This document shows, in pieces, positions 1 to 10,139 of a DNA stretch of 64,000 nucleotides; the first letter of the stretch is position 1, and every line of letters starts with the position of its first letter. The notes below the pieces were generated by a model. That model was not told where the DNA came from and did no database searches. It was given only the letters and a program-made list of their open reading frames with translations. The translations under genes were made by a program, and so were the position numbers. This stretch comes from Spiroplasma platyhelix PALS-1. Lineage in GTDB: Bacteria > Bacillota_I > Bacilli_A > Mycoplasmatales > VBWQ01. The stretch is from contig NZ_CP051215.1 in NCBI RefSeq assembly GCF_021496725.1, positions 248,001 through 312,000 of the forward strand, given 5' to 3'.

Positions 1-7
1 AAAAGAG

Positions 8-544
8 ATGAAAAAAATTTTAAGTTTAGCTGCACAGGCATTAGTAGTTAGCAGTGCAGGTTTGACAACTGTAGCTTGTAGCAATTCTTTGAATAGTGCT
101 GAAGATGGCAAATCAAAGCCACCTGATCCAATTGTCCAGAATATCAAATACTATCAAGTATTAATTAAAGAAACAGAAAACTATATCCTTGACTGTGATG
201 AAATGTTAGTAGAAATTAAAGATAATCGTGATGGTTACGATGATGAAGTGGACTATCAAAGTGCGCTTGATGAAGTTAAGGCACAACGCTTTGCCTATCA
301 AGCTGAGATTTGTGACTATCAGTATCAAATTTTATTGTTAGAGTTTAATGAAAAGTTTACTGCTGAGCAGGTGTTAGAAGGTATTGTTATTTTTAGTACT
401 AGAGTTAGTAGTTTAGAGCAAGAGTTGAAACTAAAAGAAAAGTATCCAGATTACTATACTGAAAAAGAGTTAGAAATAATTAGAAATGATATTCAAGTAG
501 CAAAGCTAATTTTAGAGATATTTTTAGCGCTTAAGGAGGACTAA
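8..544 (+). CDS. ICE-associated lipoprotein
   Basis: A 178-residue predicted lipoprotein. The N-terminus is a short Lys-containing, then hydrophobic signal peptide ending in a lipobox (TTVAC, Cys24), so it should be lipidated by Lgt and cleaved by LspA (an lspA gene lies near 52.7 kb). The mature part is acidic and mostly helical by composition, with repeated Glu/Lys/Tyr-rich stretches suggesting coiled coil; no catalytic motif is visible. It is followed after one base by a pilin-like gene and then a VirB6-like gene. The same order, a lipoprotein before the small membrane proteins, is known from mycoplasma ICEs, so a surface role in conjugation is inferred. The ATG at position 8 is close to the window edge; a purine-rich AAAAGAG precedes it. 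Function is not established. Confidence 0.8.
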   Translation: MKKILSLAAQALVVSSAGLTTVACSNSLNSAEDGKSKPPDPIVQNIKYYQVLIKETENYILDCDEMLVEIKDNRDGYDDEVDYQSALDEVKAQRFAYQAEICDYQYQILLLEFNEKFTAEQVLEGIVIFSTRVSSLEQELKLKEKYPDYYTEKELEIIRNDIQVAKLILEIFLALKED

Positions 545-545
545 A

Positions 546-860
546 ATGACACAATTTGCTTTATCAGTCATAACTATTTTAGCAGATGTACCTGACTTTA
601 GTGCTGTTACAAAAGAGGTGACAATTTGAGTTAACGCAGCCTTAGCAGTTTTGATTGCTTTAGAGATAATATTTGCTGCTCTGAAAGCGATTTGAATTTG
701 ATGAAGTGTGATTCGTAACTCTGATGAACCAGATTCAAGAGCAGTTTATTTAAATGCCTTAAAATGACCAGTTATTGCAATTGTTGGTACTTTGGCAGTA
801 GTAGGAATAGCTAATGTTGTTATCAAAATGGTTGAAACACCAAGTTTAGGTGGTAGTTAG
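546..860 (+). CDS. pilin-like conjugal transfer membrane protein
   Basis: A 104-residue protein with two hydrophobic segments (about residues 27-55 and 71-92) and a short polar linker holding Asp/Glu/Arg. It contains TGA (Trp) codons, so it is whole only under code 4. It resembles by size, topology and position the small pilin-like (VirB2-type, Mbov_0395-like) proteins of mycoplasma ICEs that lie directly before the VirB6-like gene. The start lies one base after the preceding lipoprotein stop, with an AAGGAGG overlapping that stop, indicating translation within one operon. It probably forms part of the mating channel in the membrane. Family assignment is from context and topology, not from a sequence search. 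Confidence 0.75.
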
Positions 861-899
861 AGTGAAGTTGGTTAACTCTCTTAGAAAGGGGATGAATTT

Positions 900-2258
900 A
901 TGATTTGAAATGCGATTTTGAAACTAACATGGTTTATTTTTGTTCAAGGACCATTAAATTTAATTTCAGCATTTAACACAGTACTAGAATATTTAACAGG
1001 TGGATTAATTACTGATATTTTATTTGGATCGTCAACAGAATTTAATTGGAATAATATTCCAGTACAATTTTGATGATTTGTTGTGGTGGCTTTATGTATT
1101 TTTAGTTTAGTCTTCACTATTCAAATGATTGTCTTAATGTTCAAAGAATCAGTTGAAACAAAAGCAAAATTTGTGCAAGCAATTCAAAATTCTGTCAAGG
1201 CATTTGGTTTTATGTTTCTAATTCCAATTTTCTTTTTCCTTGCTAACTTTATTATCCAAAGTTTAGCAATGACAGTGATTAATCATTTTGGAAACAACAG
1301 CAACATTGCTCAATATCTCTGACATATTGGTGATCCAACTTGAGATGGAACAGCTAATAATGTACCTGGTGATTTTTCAGTACCTGGGAATGTTAATGAT
1401 TACAATATGATGGCTCAAGTGTTTGGGACATGATTTATGTTGTTTGCTATCTTTATGATTGGAATCACTTTAATCCAAAAGATTATTGAATTATTCTTTT
1501 TATTTGTGATTAGTCCGATTGTGATGATAGTCATGGTTGTTGATGATGGCAAGGCTGCTTTTAGCTGAAAAGATATGGTTGGAGCGAAGTTTCTAGCTTC
1601 AACAGGAACTTTAGTTAGTTACTACATCTTTATTTCAGTAACACAAATTTTATTAAGTTCGGGGCTAACAGGGTTAGAGACAAGTAACTTTACTAAATCA
1701 TTGTTTATTATTTTATATTTATGTGGTGGTGGTTTAGCAACAATGGCTGCTTCTGACATGATTGCTCATTTTGTTGGCGAAAGTGCAGGAATTAGAGAAA
1801 GTATGTCTTCAATGCGTTCAACTATGGCAGGAGGAATGATGGCTATGGGAGCAGGGAAAATGGCAGGTAAGGCAATGGGCTTTGCGCGAAGCAAACGTGC
1901 GATTAGACATTCAGGATCTTTAGGCAATAGTTTTGCCAGTGCCATGAGTAATCAGTCTGGTGAAGCAAGTTCAGAGGGAATAAATTTTACGAGTTATCGT
2001 AATGCAACCACAGGTTTATCTGCAAGAGCAGGTATCTTAGGTCTAGCTGGTTTAGCAATTGGTGCTACAGCAATTGGAGTTTCAAACTTTAGAGATGGAA
2101 AATCTAAAAATGGTATCAAAGGTGGAGTTAGAGACTTTTCTAAAGGAGTAGCAAAAGCAGCAGGAGCGCCATTTGTTAGTGTTGGAAAGACATTAAATCC
2201 AATTATAAAAAGCAATAAAAAAAGCCTTCAATCTGATAAAACTGATAAAATTAAATAA
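900..2258 (+). CDS. VirB6-like ICE transmembrane protein
   Basis: A 452-residue polytopic membrane protein. About six hydrophobic segments occupy residues 1-300, interrupted by a polar loop with several Trp (all TGA). The last 150 residues are a soluble Gly/Ala/Met/Ser-rich tail (AGGMMAMGAGKMAGKAMG) with basic residues. This layout, a multi-span membrane half and a low-complexity cytoplasmic tail, is typical of VirB6/TrbL proteins and of the Mbov_0396-type proteins of mycoplasma ICEs. The start at 900 is chosen because it follows AGAAAGGGG with good spacing; the ATG at 892 runs into a stop. It is expected to be the inner-membrane channel component of the type IV secretion system. No frameshift is present. 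Confidence 0.8.
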
Positions 2259-2284
2259 ATAAAGGGTTGTATGGAGGTTAATAA

Positions 2285-2935
2285 ATGAGTATTTTTACTT
2301 TGCTAGGGTTTGGAACTAATTGAGATCGTGTTGATCGAATGCGATTAAAAGAATCTTTATGGCAAGCAGGTATTGTTGTCAAAGAAGTAACACATTTAGA
2401 ATATTATGATTATGACATGGAGATTTTTTTTACTAAGTGTTATTGAAAAATTAAAAAAGAATGAGCTTATAAAGTGATTTTAGCTTTTGGTGAAGAATGT
2501 CCAACCAGAACTGAATATAATAAATTTACAGATTTTAGTTCTACTATGGATCTCTTACCTTCAGCACGAAAGTTAAGAAAAAATCCTGCTTTGCAACAAA
2601 GTTGAGATGTTGCTTATGCTTGAGCTGTTCAATACAATAAGCATAAAACTGAAACTATTCTTGCTGAAAAAGAAAAAAAGAATGTTGATTTGGAATTAGA
2701 ACTTAAAACCATGAAAGCTAAGATTGCTAGATATAAAGAACAAATTGAGATTTCTGAGTTGGATAAAAAAAATATCTTAGCTGCAAAAGATCGAAAAATT
2801 GCTAAATTGAAAGAAATCTTAGCTAAAAAAAACTTAAAAATAAACCAATTAAAAAGAAAAAAATCCTATCAAGAGTTTAAAAAAAATCAAATAGAAGAAA
2901 TTGAATTTGAAGCATCAGAAGAGGAAGAAAAATAA
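2285..2935 (+). CDS. ICE-encoded coiled-coil protein
   Basis: A 216-residue soluble protein I do not recognise. Residues 1-125 look globular and are rich in aromatic residues (LLGFGTNWDRVDRMRLKES at the start, seven Trp in total). Residues about 125-205 are a long Lys/Glu heptad-like region, a strong coiled-coil candidate, ending in an acidic tail (EASEEEEK). It begins 26 bases after the VirB6-like gene behind TATGGAGG, and an intrinsic terminator follows, so it is the last gene of the first ICE transcription unit. A structural or scaffolding role in transfer, or a DNA-binding accessory role, is possible; neither is shown by the sequence. Confidence 0.7.
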
Positions 2936-2960
2936 TTAAAGGAACTAAATACTAAATATG

Positions 2961-2989
2961 AAAGGTCTGAGCAAATCAGACCTTTTTTT
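2961..2989 (+). terminator. intrinsic terminator
   Basis: A perfect 10-bp stem (AAAGGTCTGA / TCAGACCTTT) with a 5-base loop runs into a T tract. It closes the first ICE transcription unit. Confidence 0.9.
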
Positions 2990-3039
2990 ATTTTAAAGGC
3001 ATAAAACTATAGTAGCACACACGAAAGGAGGTGATAAAA

Positions 3040-3147
3040 ATGGCAGATAATAAAGAAAAGTTCGTTAGAACACATGTTGAAGGAATGAATAAGTTTAATG
3101 ATTCTTTAAACAAACAAAACAACAACGGCAACAAACGTAAAAAGTAA
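3040..3147 (+). CDS. small basic ICE protein (35 aa)
   Basis: A 35-residue hydrophilic ORF, starting MADNKEKFVRTHVEGM and ending in an Asn/Lys-rich tail with four basic residues (NKRKK). It has one of the best ribosome-binding sites of the window (GAAAGGAGGTGAT, 7 bases before the ATG), sits between a terminator and the next membrane protein gene, and is followed closely by another gene with its own strong site. That supports a real small protein rather than a chance ORF. No family is recognised; composition would fit a nucleic-acid-binding or regulatory peptide, which is speculation. Confidence 0.6.
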   Translation: MADNKEKFVRTHVEGMNKFNDSLNKQNNNGNKRKK

Positions 3148-3174
3148 TTCAAAATCTAAATAGAAGGAGTTGTT

Positions 3175-3387
3175 ATGTTGACAGCATTAAGTATCCTGGT
3201 TAGTAGTTCACTAGCTGGGATTTTATTTTGTTTATTAAGATTACTTAAAATTAATAAACTTAAGAAAATTAATGCTGTTGAGACAATAAGAAACAAAAAA
3301 TGGCGTAAATTTTTAATTTACGCCATTATCATTTTTAGTTTCTTTTTTGTTTTGGCAGTTTCATTATTTTTCTATTTATATCACTAG
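3175..3387 (+). CDS. small two-span membrane protein
   Basis: A 70-residue protein with two hydrophobic segments (about residues 3-22 and 47-68) joined by a strongly basic loop (KINKLKKINAVETIRNKKWRK). It is preceded by AGAAGGAG and followed 12 bases later by the large surface-protein gene, so both are probably co-translated. The DNA encoding the loop-to-membrane junction is an almost perfect inverted repeat (3299-3327), listed separately. No family recognised; its place among transfer genes suggests a membrane accessory of the mating apparatus. Confidence 0.65.
   Translation: MLTALSILVSSSLAGILFCLLRLLKINKLKKINAVETIRNKKWRKFLIYAIIIFSFFFVLAVSLFFYLYH
3299..3327. repeat. intragenic perfect inverted repeat
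   Basis: AATGGCGTAAATT-type arms (3299-3311 and 3315-3327) are perfectly complementary over 13 bp around a TTT loop, inside a coding sequence. In RNA this is one of the strongest hairpins in the window. A weak T-rich stretch follows. Confidence 0.7.
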
Positions 3388-3399
3388 AAGGAGGTTAGA

Positions 3400-6255
3400 A
3401 TGAAAAAGATTTGAACATGGATGCTATCAAGTATTTTATTTTCTGGGTTTGTAGTTACAACAACAGAAACTTTTGATAAATTATCAATTAGTAATTTAGC
3501 AGATTCACCATTTCACCCAGATATTAAAATTTCTAACAGTGCGAGTGCAACAGTGCGTCAAGAAGGTAATTTAGCTAAAGGTTCAACAAAAGAAAACTAC
3601 TATGGCACAACAGAAATCATTTGAACAAACTATGCAAGTACTTGAGAACAATTTAAAAAGTACTATAAAACAATTAGTTTAAATGCAAACGGCTATGCTG
3701 ATGGCAAGCAAGCGGGTAAGAAAAGTTTTTCTAGTGTTAGCATTGCAGTTTCTAGTATTGCACAGCAAAGCAGTTGGCATGCTAATAGTGTATTAAGAGC
3801 AAGTGGGTCAAAATACTGTTTAACTTACACTAATAAATCTTTTACTTGAGGAAGTTACAATCAATCAGGAGTTTATTATGATGCGATAGTTTCTGGTTCA
3901 ACGATAAAATTAAGATTTTATTTATGAACAGAAGCCTATCAATATGGTACTGGTTCAATTTGAACAGAAAGCTATCTTAATTATCGTGGTGGAACAATAA
4001 GTTCATCATGAAAATTAAGTGCAATCAAAGATAGTTTAAATTCAGCACTATCAAATCAAATTAAATTAGAATCAAATTATTCAGGTTCATTAGAAGATCC
4101 TAATAATATCAAAGATCCAACAGGAAAAGGTAATGATGAAACTACTTTAATTAATGGTGTTATTGCAAAAGTTTTAGGCGATGAATATGGTGCTTGAAAA
4201 CAATATATTCAACCATTTTCATTTAGCAATGCAACTAGGCAAGCAACAATAGTTTTTAAATTTCTTGATCCAGTTACTAAGCAACAACAAGTATGAAGTT
4301 TTAATACACCTATTAACATTACTCTATCACATGATTATTGAGGTAAATCATTAAGTGAGCGATTGCATATTGAGCCAGGACAAATTGTTAATCCAGAAGA
4401 TTCAACAAAAGGGATGGTTCCTGATGTTGGTTTGCAGATAGAACCAGATAAAGTTAGTGAAACTTATGGTGGTAATATGCAATATCATACAACAGCACAT
4501 ATTGAGTTTGATGGGTTAGAAGATTCAACTGAATGGATGACAGTCAATGGTCAACTAGTAGAAGTTTTAAATAACAAATTTATTTATGACATGGTTGATA
4601 ATCGTGTTGAAAATGGTGATCAAGCAGTTAATGTTTACGATATTATTATTTATCATGATGATGGTAGTTACAAAGAGCAGTATCAAATTAAATATACAAT
4701 TAGTAGTCTTGTGCCGACTTTAGAAGCAAAATGATATGCTTGAGATCCAGAAACTAATCCTGATCAAAAAAAATTAATTACACCAACCTTATCTAATGGC
4801 AAAACTAATCCAGACTATGATAAAGAAGTCAACCCAAAAACAGGAACTAAAACACAAATTATTTGAGTGAAAAAGAAATCGCAATATCCATTTCCTTTAG
4901 ATCCTTTAAACAAACAGGGAGAATTAATTAATCCCAATGCCAACGCTGAAGACTATGATTTAGGGTTTATTGCTGAAGGATCAGTTGCTGGGATGGGAGT
5001 ACAACAATCATTTAAGCCTAGTCAAGTTAAGTCTGTCTCTCGAGAAGGAGTAGATGATGCTTTAAAAGAATTTACTGAACCAAATGACAAGCAAAAACTA
5101 ACAGAAATTATTCCTAATAAGAATAATACCTATTGAAGTTGACAAGGAATGTGACATTACATCACTAAGACTTTAGATGGTTTAGCATATGAAAAATATG
5201 TTTTAATTGGTCCTAACTATCAAAATAAGTATCCACGATTTTTAGATGTGCTAAATGATTCAACTATCGCAGTTGATTTTTGAACAACAATTCATGGGTT
5301 TCATTTAAAAAATTATTTAGCAAAATATAAAAACTTAGATTCAGGAAATATTAGCATTTTAAATTATGAGCAAGTTGTTAGTTATTGAAAAGAGTACACT
5401 AGTGACATCATAGCGCAAAGAATTCCAGTTGATCCTAATCCAGCAAACTATCTAGATTTAAGTGAAATTTCTTTTTGAACAATTAAGATGAATTTGACTT
5501 CAGTTGATTTAATTAAAGAAGAAATTATCAAACAGGTGCAAAGTCAATTAGCTAAAACTAGTTTAATCTATCAAGAAGATTATCAATTCAAGTCATTTGG
5601 TGATGATAGGATTAAAGAATTGTTAGATTATGATAGTGAAGGTGATGCAACAATTGAGTTAGATATTAGTGCCTTAACTACTTCAACCAGAGCAATTGGT
5701 TCTAATACCATTAAAGTTAAGAATAATATTCATTATGATCCTGATCGGGTTTTTGATTTATCAAAAATTAAACCATGATTTTACACTCAAAATTTTAGTG
5801 AACTAACAATTGAACAACTAAGAGATAATTGAATTTTAGCTTCAATTGAAAAGAAACTTATTAGTGCAAAAGCTGAGTTAGTTTATCAAACTGATTATGG
5901 TGTGCAGTCAATTGATGATGAAACTTTAGCACAATTTATTAGCAGTAAAGAACTTGTTAGTTTATCAATTACTATCTACGCATTAGATAGTTCATTAAAA
6001 GTAATAAATGGTACAACTTTGGAGTTAACTAACGATCCAGAGGGTCAAATTGCTCCAACAAAACCACCAGCTCCTGACCCTGATCCAAATCCACTACCAC
6101 CAAATAATACTTGAATTGCTAAGCAAACAAATTTAATTATTATGTCAGTTGTTGTTGTACTGATTGTTACAACAATAGGAACAATTATCTTTTTTAAATA
6201 TCGTTTGAAAAAAGGGATTGGTGGCAAGAAAAAGAAGAACCAATTAAAAAAATAA
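3400..6255 (+). CDS. large ICE surface-anchored protein
   Basis: A 951-residue protein with a hydrophobic N-terminal signal or anchor (MKKIWTWMLSSILFSGFVV), a very long extracellular part, a Pro-rich stalk (PTKPPAPDPDPNPLPP), one C-terminal membrane span (about residues 908-930) and a Lys-rich cytoplasmic tail. This bitopic arrangement resembles the large Mbov_0399-type proteins carried by mycoplasma ICEs. The extracellular part contains two related segments (around residues 690-780 and 800-890) with a recurring IxxxLISAKAELVYQTDY-like pattern, so some internal duplication is likely. No catalytic motif is seen. AGAAGGAGG precedes the ATG. Likely exposed on the cell and possibly contacting the mating partner; that role is inferred. 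Confidence 0.8.
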
Positions 6256-6308
6256 ATTTAATAAAGGAAATATAATAAATTATCAATAACAATAAGTAAT
6301 TAAATAAA

Positions 6309-6356
6309 AAAACAAGTTCTAATCAAGAATTTTATTAATAGGGGACTTGGTTTTTT
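6309..6356 (+). terminator. possible weak terminator
   Basis: An imperfect stem with wobble pairs (ACAAGTTCT / GGGGACTTGGT) and a long loop precedes a T run after the surface-protein gene. Weak. Confidence 0.35.
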
Positions 6357-6413
6357 ATTTAAGTATATGTAAAATTGAATAAGTAATACTTATGAAGGGT
6401 TGGGTTTATTAAT

Positions 6414-6782
6414 TTGTTTTTAATTGATCAAGATGCGCTTTTAATTGCTTCTCCTCTTGCTACTATTATTGCAGCATTAATAGGAGGCGGTTTAGGCTCT
6501 TTAGGAAGTTTTTATATCCATAAAAGTAAATTAAAACATGATAAAGAACAAAAAGAGAAAGATAGAGAAACTGAAGCAAAAATAGCTGCCTTAAATTATA
6601 TGAAAATAAATAACGTTACAGCAGATGAATTATTTAATATTATGAATGATGGAGCATTTGAAAAAACTGTGGATTTATTAACTAATAGGTTAAGTGAATC
6701 TAAGGAGAATATTCAAGATACAAGTATCAATAATAATGACAAATTGGATAATGATATAATAAAATCAGAAAGTGGGACATAA
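6414..6782 (+). CDS. small membrane-anchored charged protein
   Basis: About 122 residues. An N-terminal hydrophobic, Gly-rich segment (residues 10-35, AALIGGGLGSLGS) is followed by a highly charged region (SKLKHDKEQKEKDRETEA), suggesting a single-span anchor and a cytoplasmic coiled coil. No ATG is available; the frame is open back to about 6387, and a TTG at 6414 behind GAAGGG is the most plausible start, though the true start is uncertain. It overlaps nothing and is followed four bases later by the next ORF, so the two look like one unit. Family unknown. Possibly cargo rather than transfer machinery, since it sits between the surface protein and traE. Confidence 0.55.
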   Translation: MFLIDQDALLIASPLATIIAALIGGGLGSLGSFYIHKSKLKHDKEQKEKDRETEAKIAALNYMKINNVTADELFNIMNDGAFEKTVDLLTNRLSESKENIQDTSINNNDKLDNDIIKSESGT

Positions 6783-6786
6783 TATT

Positions 6787-7284
6787 ATGAATAAAAAAAT
6801 TGATTTTAAAATCTTAAATGCATTTATTAACATGATTATTATGGACGTTGCTCAAAAATATATTTTAAAACTGAAAGAAGAAAGAAAAAAACCACCAAAA
6901 TTAATAGAAGATTATTTAGATAAATCAGTTTTATTACTTAATAAATATAAACCATTAGAAATTTCAAAAATGAAAAATACTATTGGTAATATTGATAAAG
7001 AAGAACAAGATAAATTTAATAAATTATTTGAAGAACATAAAGACTATGAATGATTATGTAAGGAATTAAATTTTGCATTTTTATTGATGATTGATAAAGA
7101 GTTACAAGAAAAAACATTAGTATTGATTTATGATAATGTTTATGAATATAAATTTTTAATAAATCAAGAAATAATTAATAAAAAAATTGTTGATATTAAT
7201 AAAGTTATTGAAAAGTCTAATAAAAATAAAATTAAAAAATTGCATTTTTATAAAAATAATATGAATGGTTATATGAGTGTATAA
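6787..7284 (+). CDS. hypothetical ICE protein
   Basis: A 165-residue, Lys/Asn/Ile-rich, helical-looking soluble protein. It is read as one frame through a TGA codon (Trp) near residue 89, so under the standard code it would look like two short ORFs. It starts four bases after the preceding small gene and ends just before a strong terminator. Its lower GC and many poly-A codons make it look more recently acquired than traE. No domain is recognised. Together with the upstream gene it could be a two-gene cargo module. Confidence 0.55.
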
Positions 7285-7312
7285 ATTTAATATTATGATT
7301 AAATATGTTATT

Positions 7313-7337
7313 AAAAAAGCCCTAAATGGGCTTTTTT
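7313..7337 (+). terminator. intrinsic terminator
   Basis: AAAAAAGCCC / GGGCTTTTTT stem with a 5-base loop and T run, just before the traE ribosome-binding site. Confidence 0.9.
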
Positions 7338-7354
7338 ATCTTTAAGGAGAACTT

Positions 7355-10042
7355 ATGAAGAATTTAATCCCAAAATCAATTAATAAAAGTAAGCTAACAA
7401 TTTGAAGAAATGTTAACTTAATTGATGTTCTCATCATTATGGTGTGGTTTGCTTTGAGTGGTATGTTTGTTTTTGGACTACCCTTAGGTAACTGACAAAA
7501 AATCTTAGCTGTCTTTTTAGTAGCAATTTGTGCTGTGCCTTTAATTATTCCAATTCAACATGGGATGAAGGGTTGAAATGTGATGATTTTATTATTTAGA
7601 CATTGTTCAATGGCAAAAAAGTATCAGCAAGATAGTCGTAACGATACTAGTTTATTAGTTCCTTATAACAAGGTTGTGGGGGATGCATTTATTCAAACAA
7701 ACAAGATTAATGGTAAGAAGAATTTAGTAGGATGTTTAAGTGTTAGAGGATTTGATATTACTTTGTTGAATCCTGAAGAACAAGAACTAAGACTAAGAGA
7801 CTTACAAGATACATTAAAATTTTCTAACTTTCCAATGACAATTTTAAAGTTAGAAAAACCATTAGAGTTTAAGCAAACAATTAAATACTATAAAAGTCAA
7901 TTAACAAAACTTAAGCAAGCTTATGGTAAGCAAGAAATAAAAGAAGATGCTTTTTTAGCAAGAAAGGTTCAACTTAAAGTTTTGATTGCTACTTTAGAAA
8001 AGGATTTAATTGCTACTAGTGAAGGAATCAAAACTAAGAAATGTTTTTATGTTTTTGTTTATGGTAAGAATGAAACTGAATTATTAGAAAATATGAATGT
8101 TTTAGAACATAAATTAATTAATGGTAATTTTGTTTGTGAGTGGTTAAGTAACTATGAAATTGTTCAAATCTTACATTTAGTTTGAAATCCTTATGATACT
8201 CCAATTACTAAAAGTCAGTTTGAAAAATATAAAAATAATCTTAGTGAGTTGTTACGATTTGAAAGTTTTCAGTTACATAAAACATATTTCACTGCTAACA
8301 AGATTTATTATGCAATTAGTGGTGTTTACGACTATCCTTTAATAATTAGTGATTTGTGAGGTGCTGCTTTAGCATGCAATGAGCAAACCATGATTTGAAA
8401 TATTAATCCAGTTGATCAGCAAAGAATGAAAGTGTCTTTAAACAAAGCACTTAATAATGCCTTTACTAAACAATTTATGACTAAGTCTCACATCAATCGT
8501 AGTGAGAACAATTATGAGATTGAAGCCTATCAACAATTAATCGAAGACATTAATGGTTCTAGTGAAATCATCAAAAATGTTGATATTTTATTCTTAAGTT
8601 ATGGTACTGATTTTAAAATTCTTAAGCAAGCTCAAGCAAGATTAAAGAAAGCCTTACAAGAATTAGATATGAAAATTAATCCGCTTACTTATCGTCAATT
8701 AGATGCTTTTAATGCTTTTCTACCGAAGAATTATGATCCATTAATTATGATGTTGGGTCGAGAGATGCCTTGTGCAACAATTGCTGCTGCTTTTCCCTTT
8801 ATGACAGGTGGTTTGAATGATGATAAGGGAATGTATCTTGGTCAAAGTAACATTGCTGATAGCATCTTGTTTGACCCTTTTAAACTAGATAGTAAACGTA
8901 AGAATCACAATCAAATTATTATCGGAACAAGTGGCTCAGGTAAGTCCTTTACAACTAAAAAAATGATTGCTTTTCATTTAAATGTTGGTCGTAATGTGAT
9001 TGTGATTGATCCTGAAAGAGAGTATAAAAATTTAGCTAACTACTATCATGGTCAATGGGTTGATACTGGTGATGCTTCTTTAGGAAGAATCAATCCCTTA
9101 CAAGTTTTAGATAATAATTTTAAAGATTTATCAGAATTTAAAAAAGCACAAGATAATAGCATTGAAATGCTAATGGATGAACAAAATTCAGCTCCTGTTT
9201 CTAATCACTTGCGTTTGCTAACGCAATGATTTAAAACATTGTATCCTGACTTTAATGATCGTGAATTTAATTTATTAGTTAAATATTTAAAGAAACTCTA
9301 TCAACAATTTAATATTACTAATGAAATTGATGTCAATAAGTTAAGTAGGATTCAGTTTCCTACAATGTCTGATTTCTATCAGCTTTTAGTAAGAGAGTAT
9401 GAAAAAGATTCTAGTGTTTTGTTAAAAGAGTTTATTGATATTATTGCCACAGACTTTTTAAATGATGGTAAATATGAAAAGTTATGAAATGGTCACACTA
9501 CGTTAACATTTAATAATCAATTTGTTGTTTATGATGTGCTAACAATGTTTGAACAAGATGAACCTAAAGTCACGGCTGCACAGTTACATTTAGTGCTTGC
9601 TGTGATTAAAGCAGAAGTTAAGCATAATCGCTTTAGAGACAAGAATGAAATAGTAATCATTGTTGATGAAGCTCATTTAGCAATTGATCGTGATAATCCA
9701 GCTGCTTTGAATTTTATGTATCAAATGGTGAAGCGAATTCGTAAGTATCAAGGTTCAATTATCATTACAACGCAAAACTTAAATGACTTTACTGGTACTG
9801 AAGATATCAAAAAGAAAACTACAGCGATGATCAACAACACACAGTATTCTTTAATTTTAAATCTTGCTCCACAAGATTTAAAAGATGTTGCAGATTTGTA
9901 TCGTAGTTATGGGGGGCTAACAAAAACAGAAAGAGACTACATCGCAAGAGCTTCTAAAGGACAAGCTTTGTTTGTTGTTTCAGGGTACGAACGTCACTGC
10001 ATCAATATTGAAGCTAGTAGAAAAGAGCAAGAAGGATTCTAG
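7355..10042 (+). CDS. traE: VirB4/TraE conjugal transfer ATPase
   Basis: An 895-residue protein. Two N-terminal membrane spans (about residues 25-45 and 50-70) form a PrgI/VirB3-like anchor, followed by the VirB4 N-terminal domain and a C-terminal P-loop ATPase. Walker A is GTSGSGKS (residues 524-531) and Walker B is IVIIVDEAH (Asp771, Glu772); a QNLNDF sensor-like motif follows. VirB4 ATPases power assembly and substrate passage of type IV secretion systems; the mycoplasma ICE equivalent is TraE. Several TGA codons are Trp, and no frameshift interrupts the gene. AAGGAGA precedes the ATG. With the downstream coupling protein it marks the element as potentially transfer-competent. Confidence 0.95.
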
Positions 10043-10046
10043 CAAA

Positions 10047-10092
10047 TAAAAAAGTAACTAATTAGTAGAACAAACTATTAGTTACTTTTTTA
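10047..10092 (+). terminator. intrinsic terminator
   Basis: A long A-rich/T-rich stem (AAAAAAGTAACTAAT with its complement ATTAGTTACTTTTTT) closes the traE transcript. Confidence 0.85.
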
Positions 10093-10139
10093 TTTGTATT
10101 TTTTTATAAATATTTGTTAATTAGTAAAGGAGAAAATTT

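Noticed and set aside
546-2258. Multiple short broken genes with in-frame TGA stops
   Set aside because: The same TGA codons fall at conserved Trp sites in rpoB, alaS and ileS, so the code is 4 and the genes are intact.
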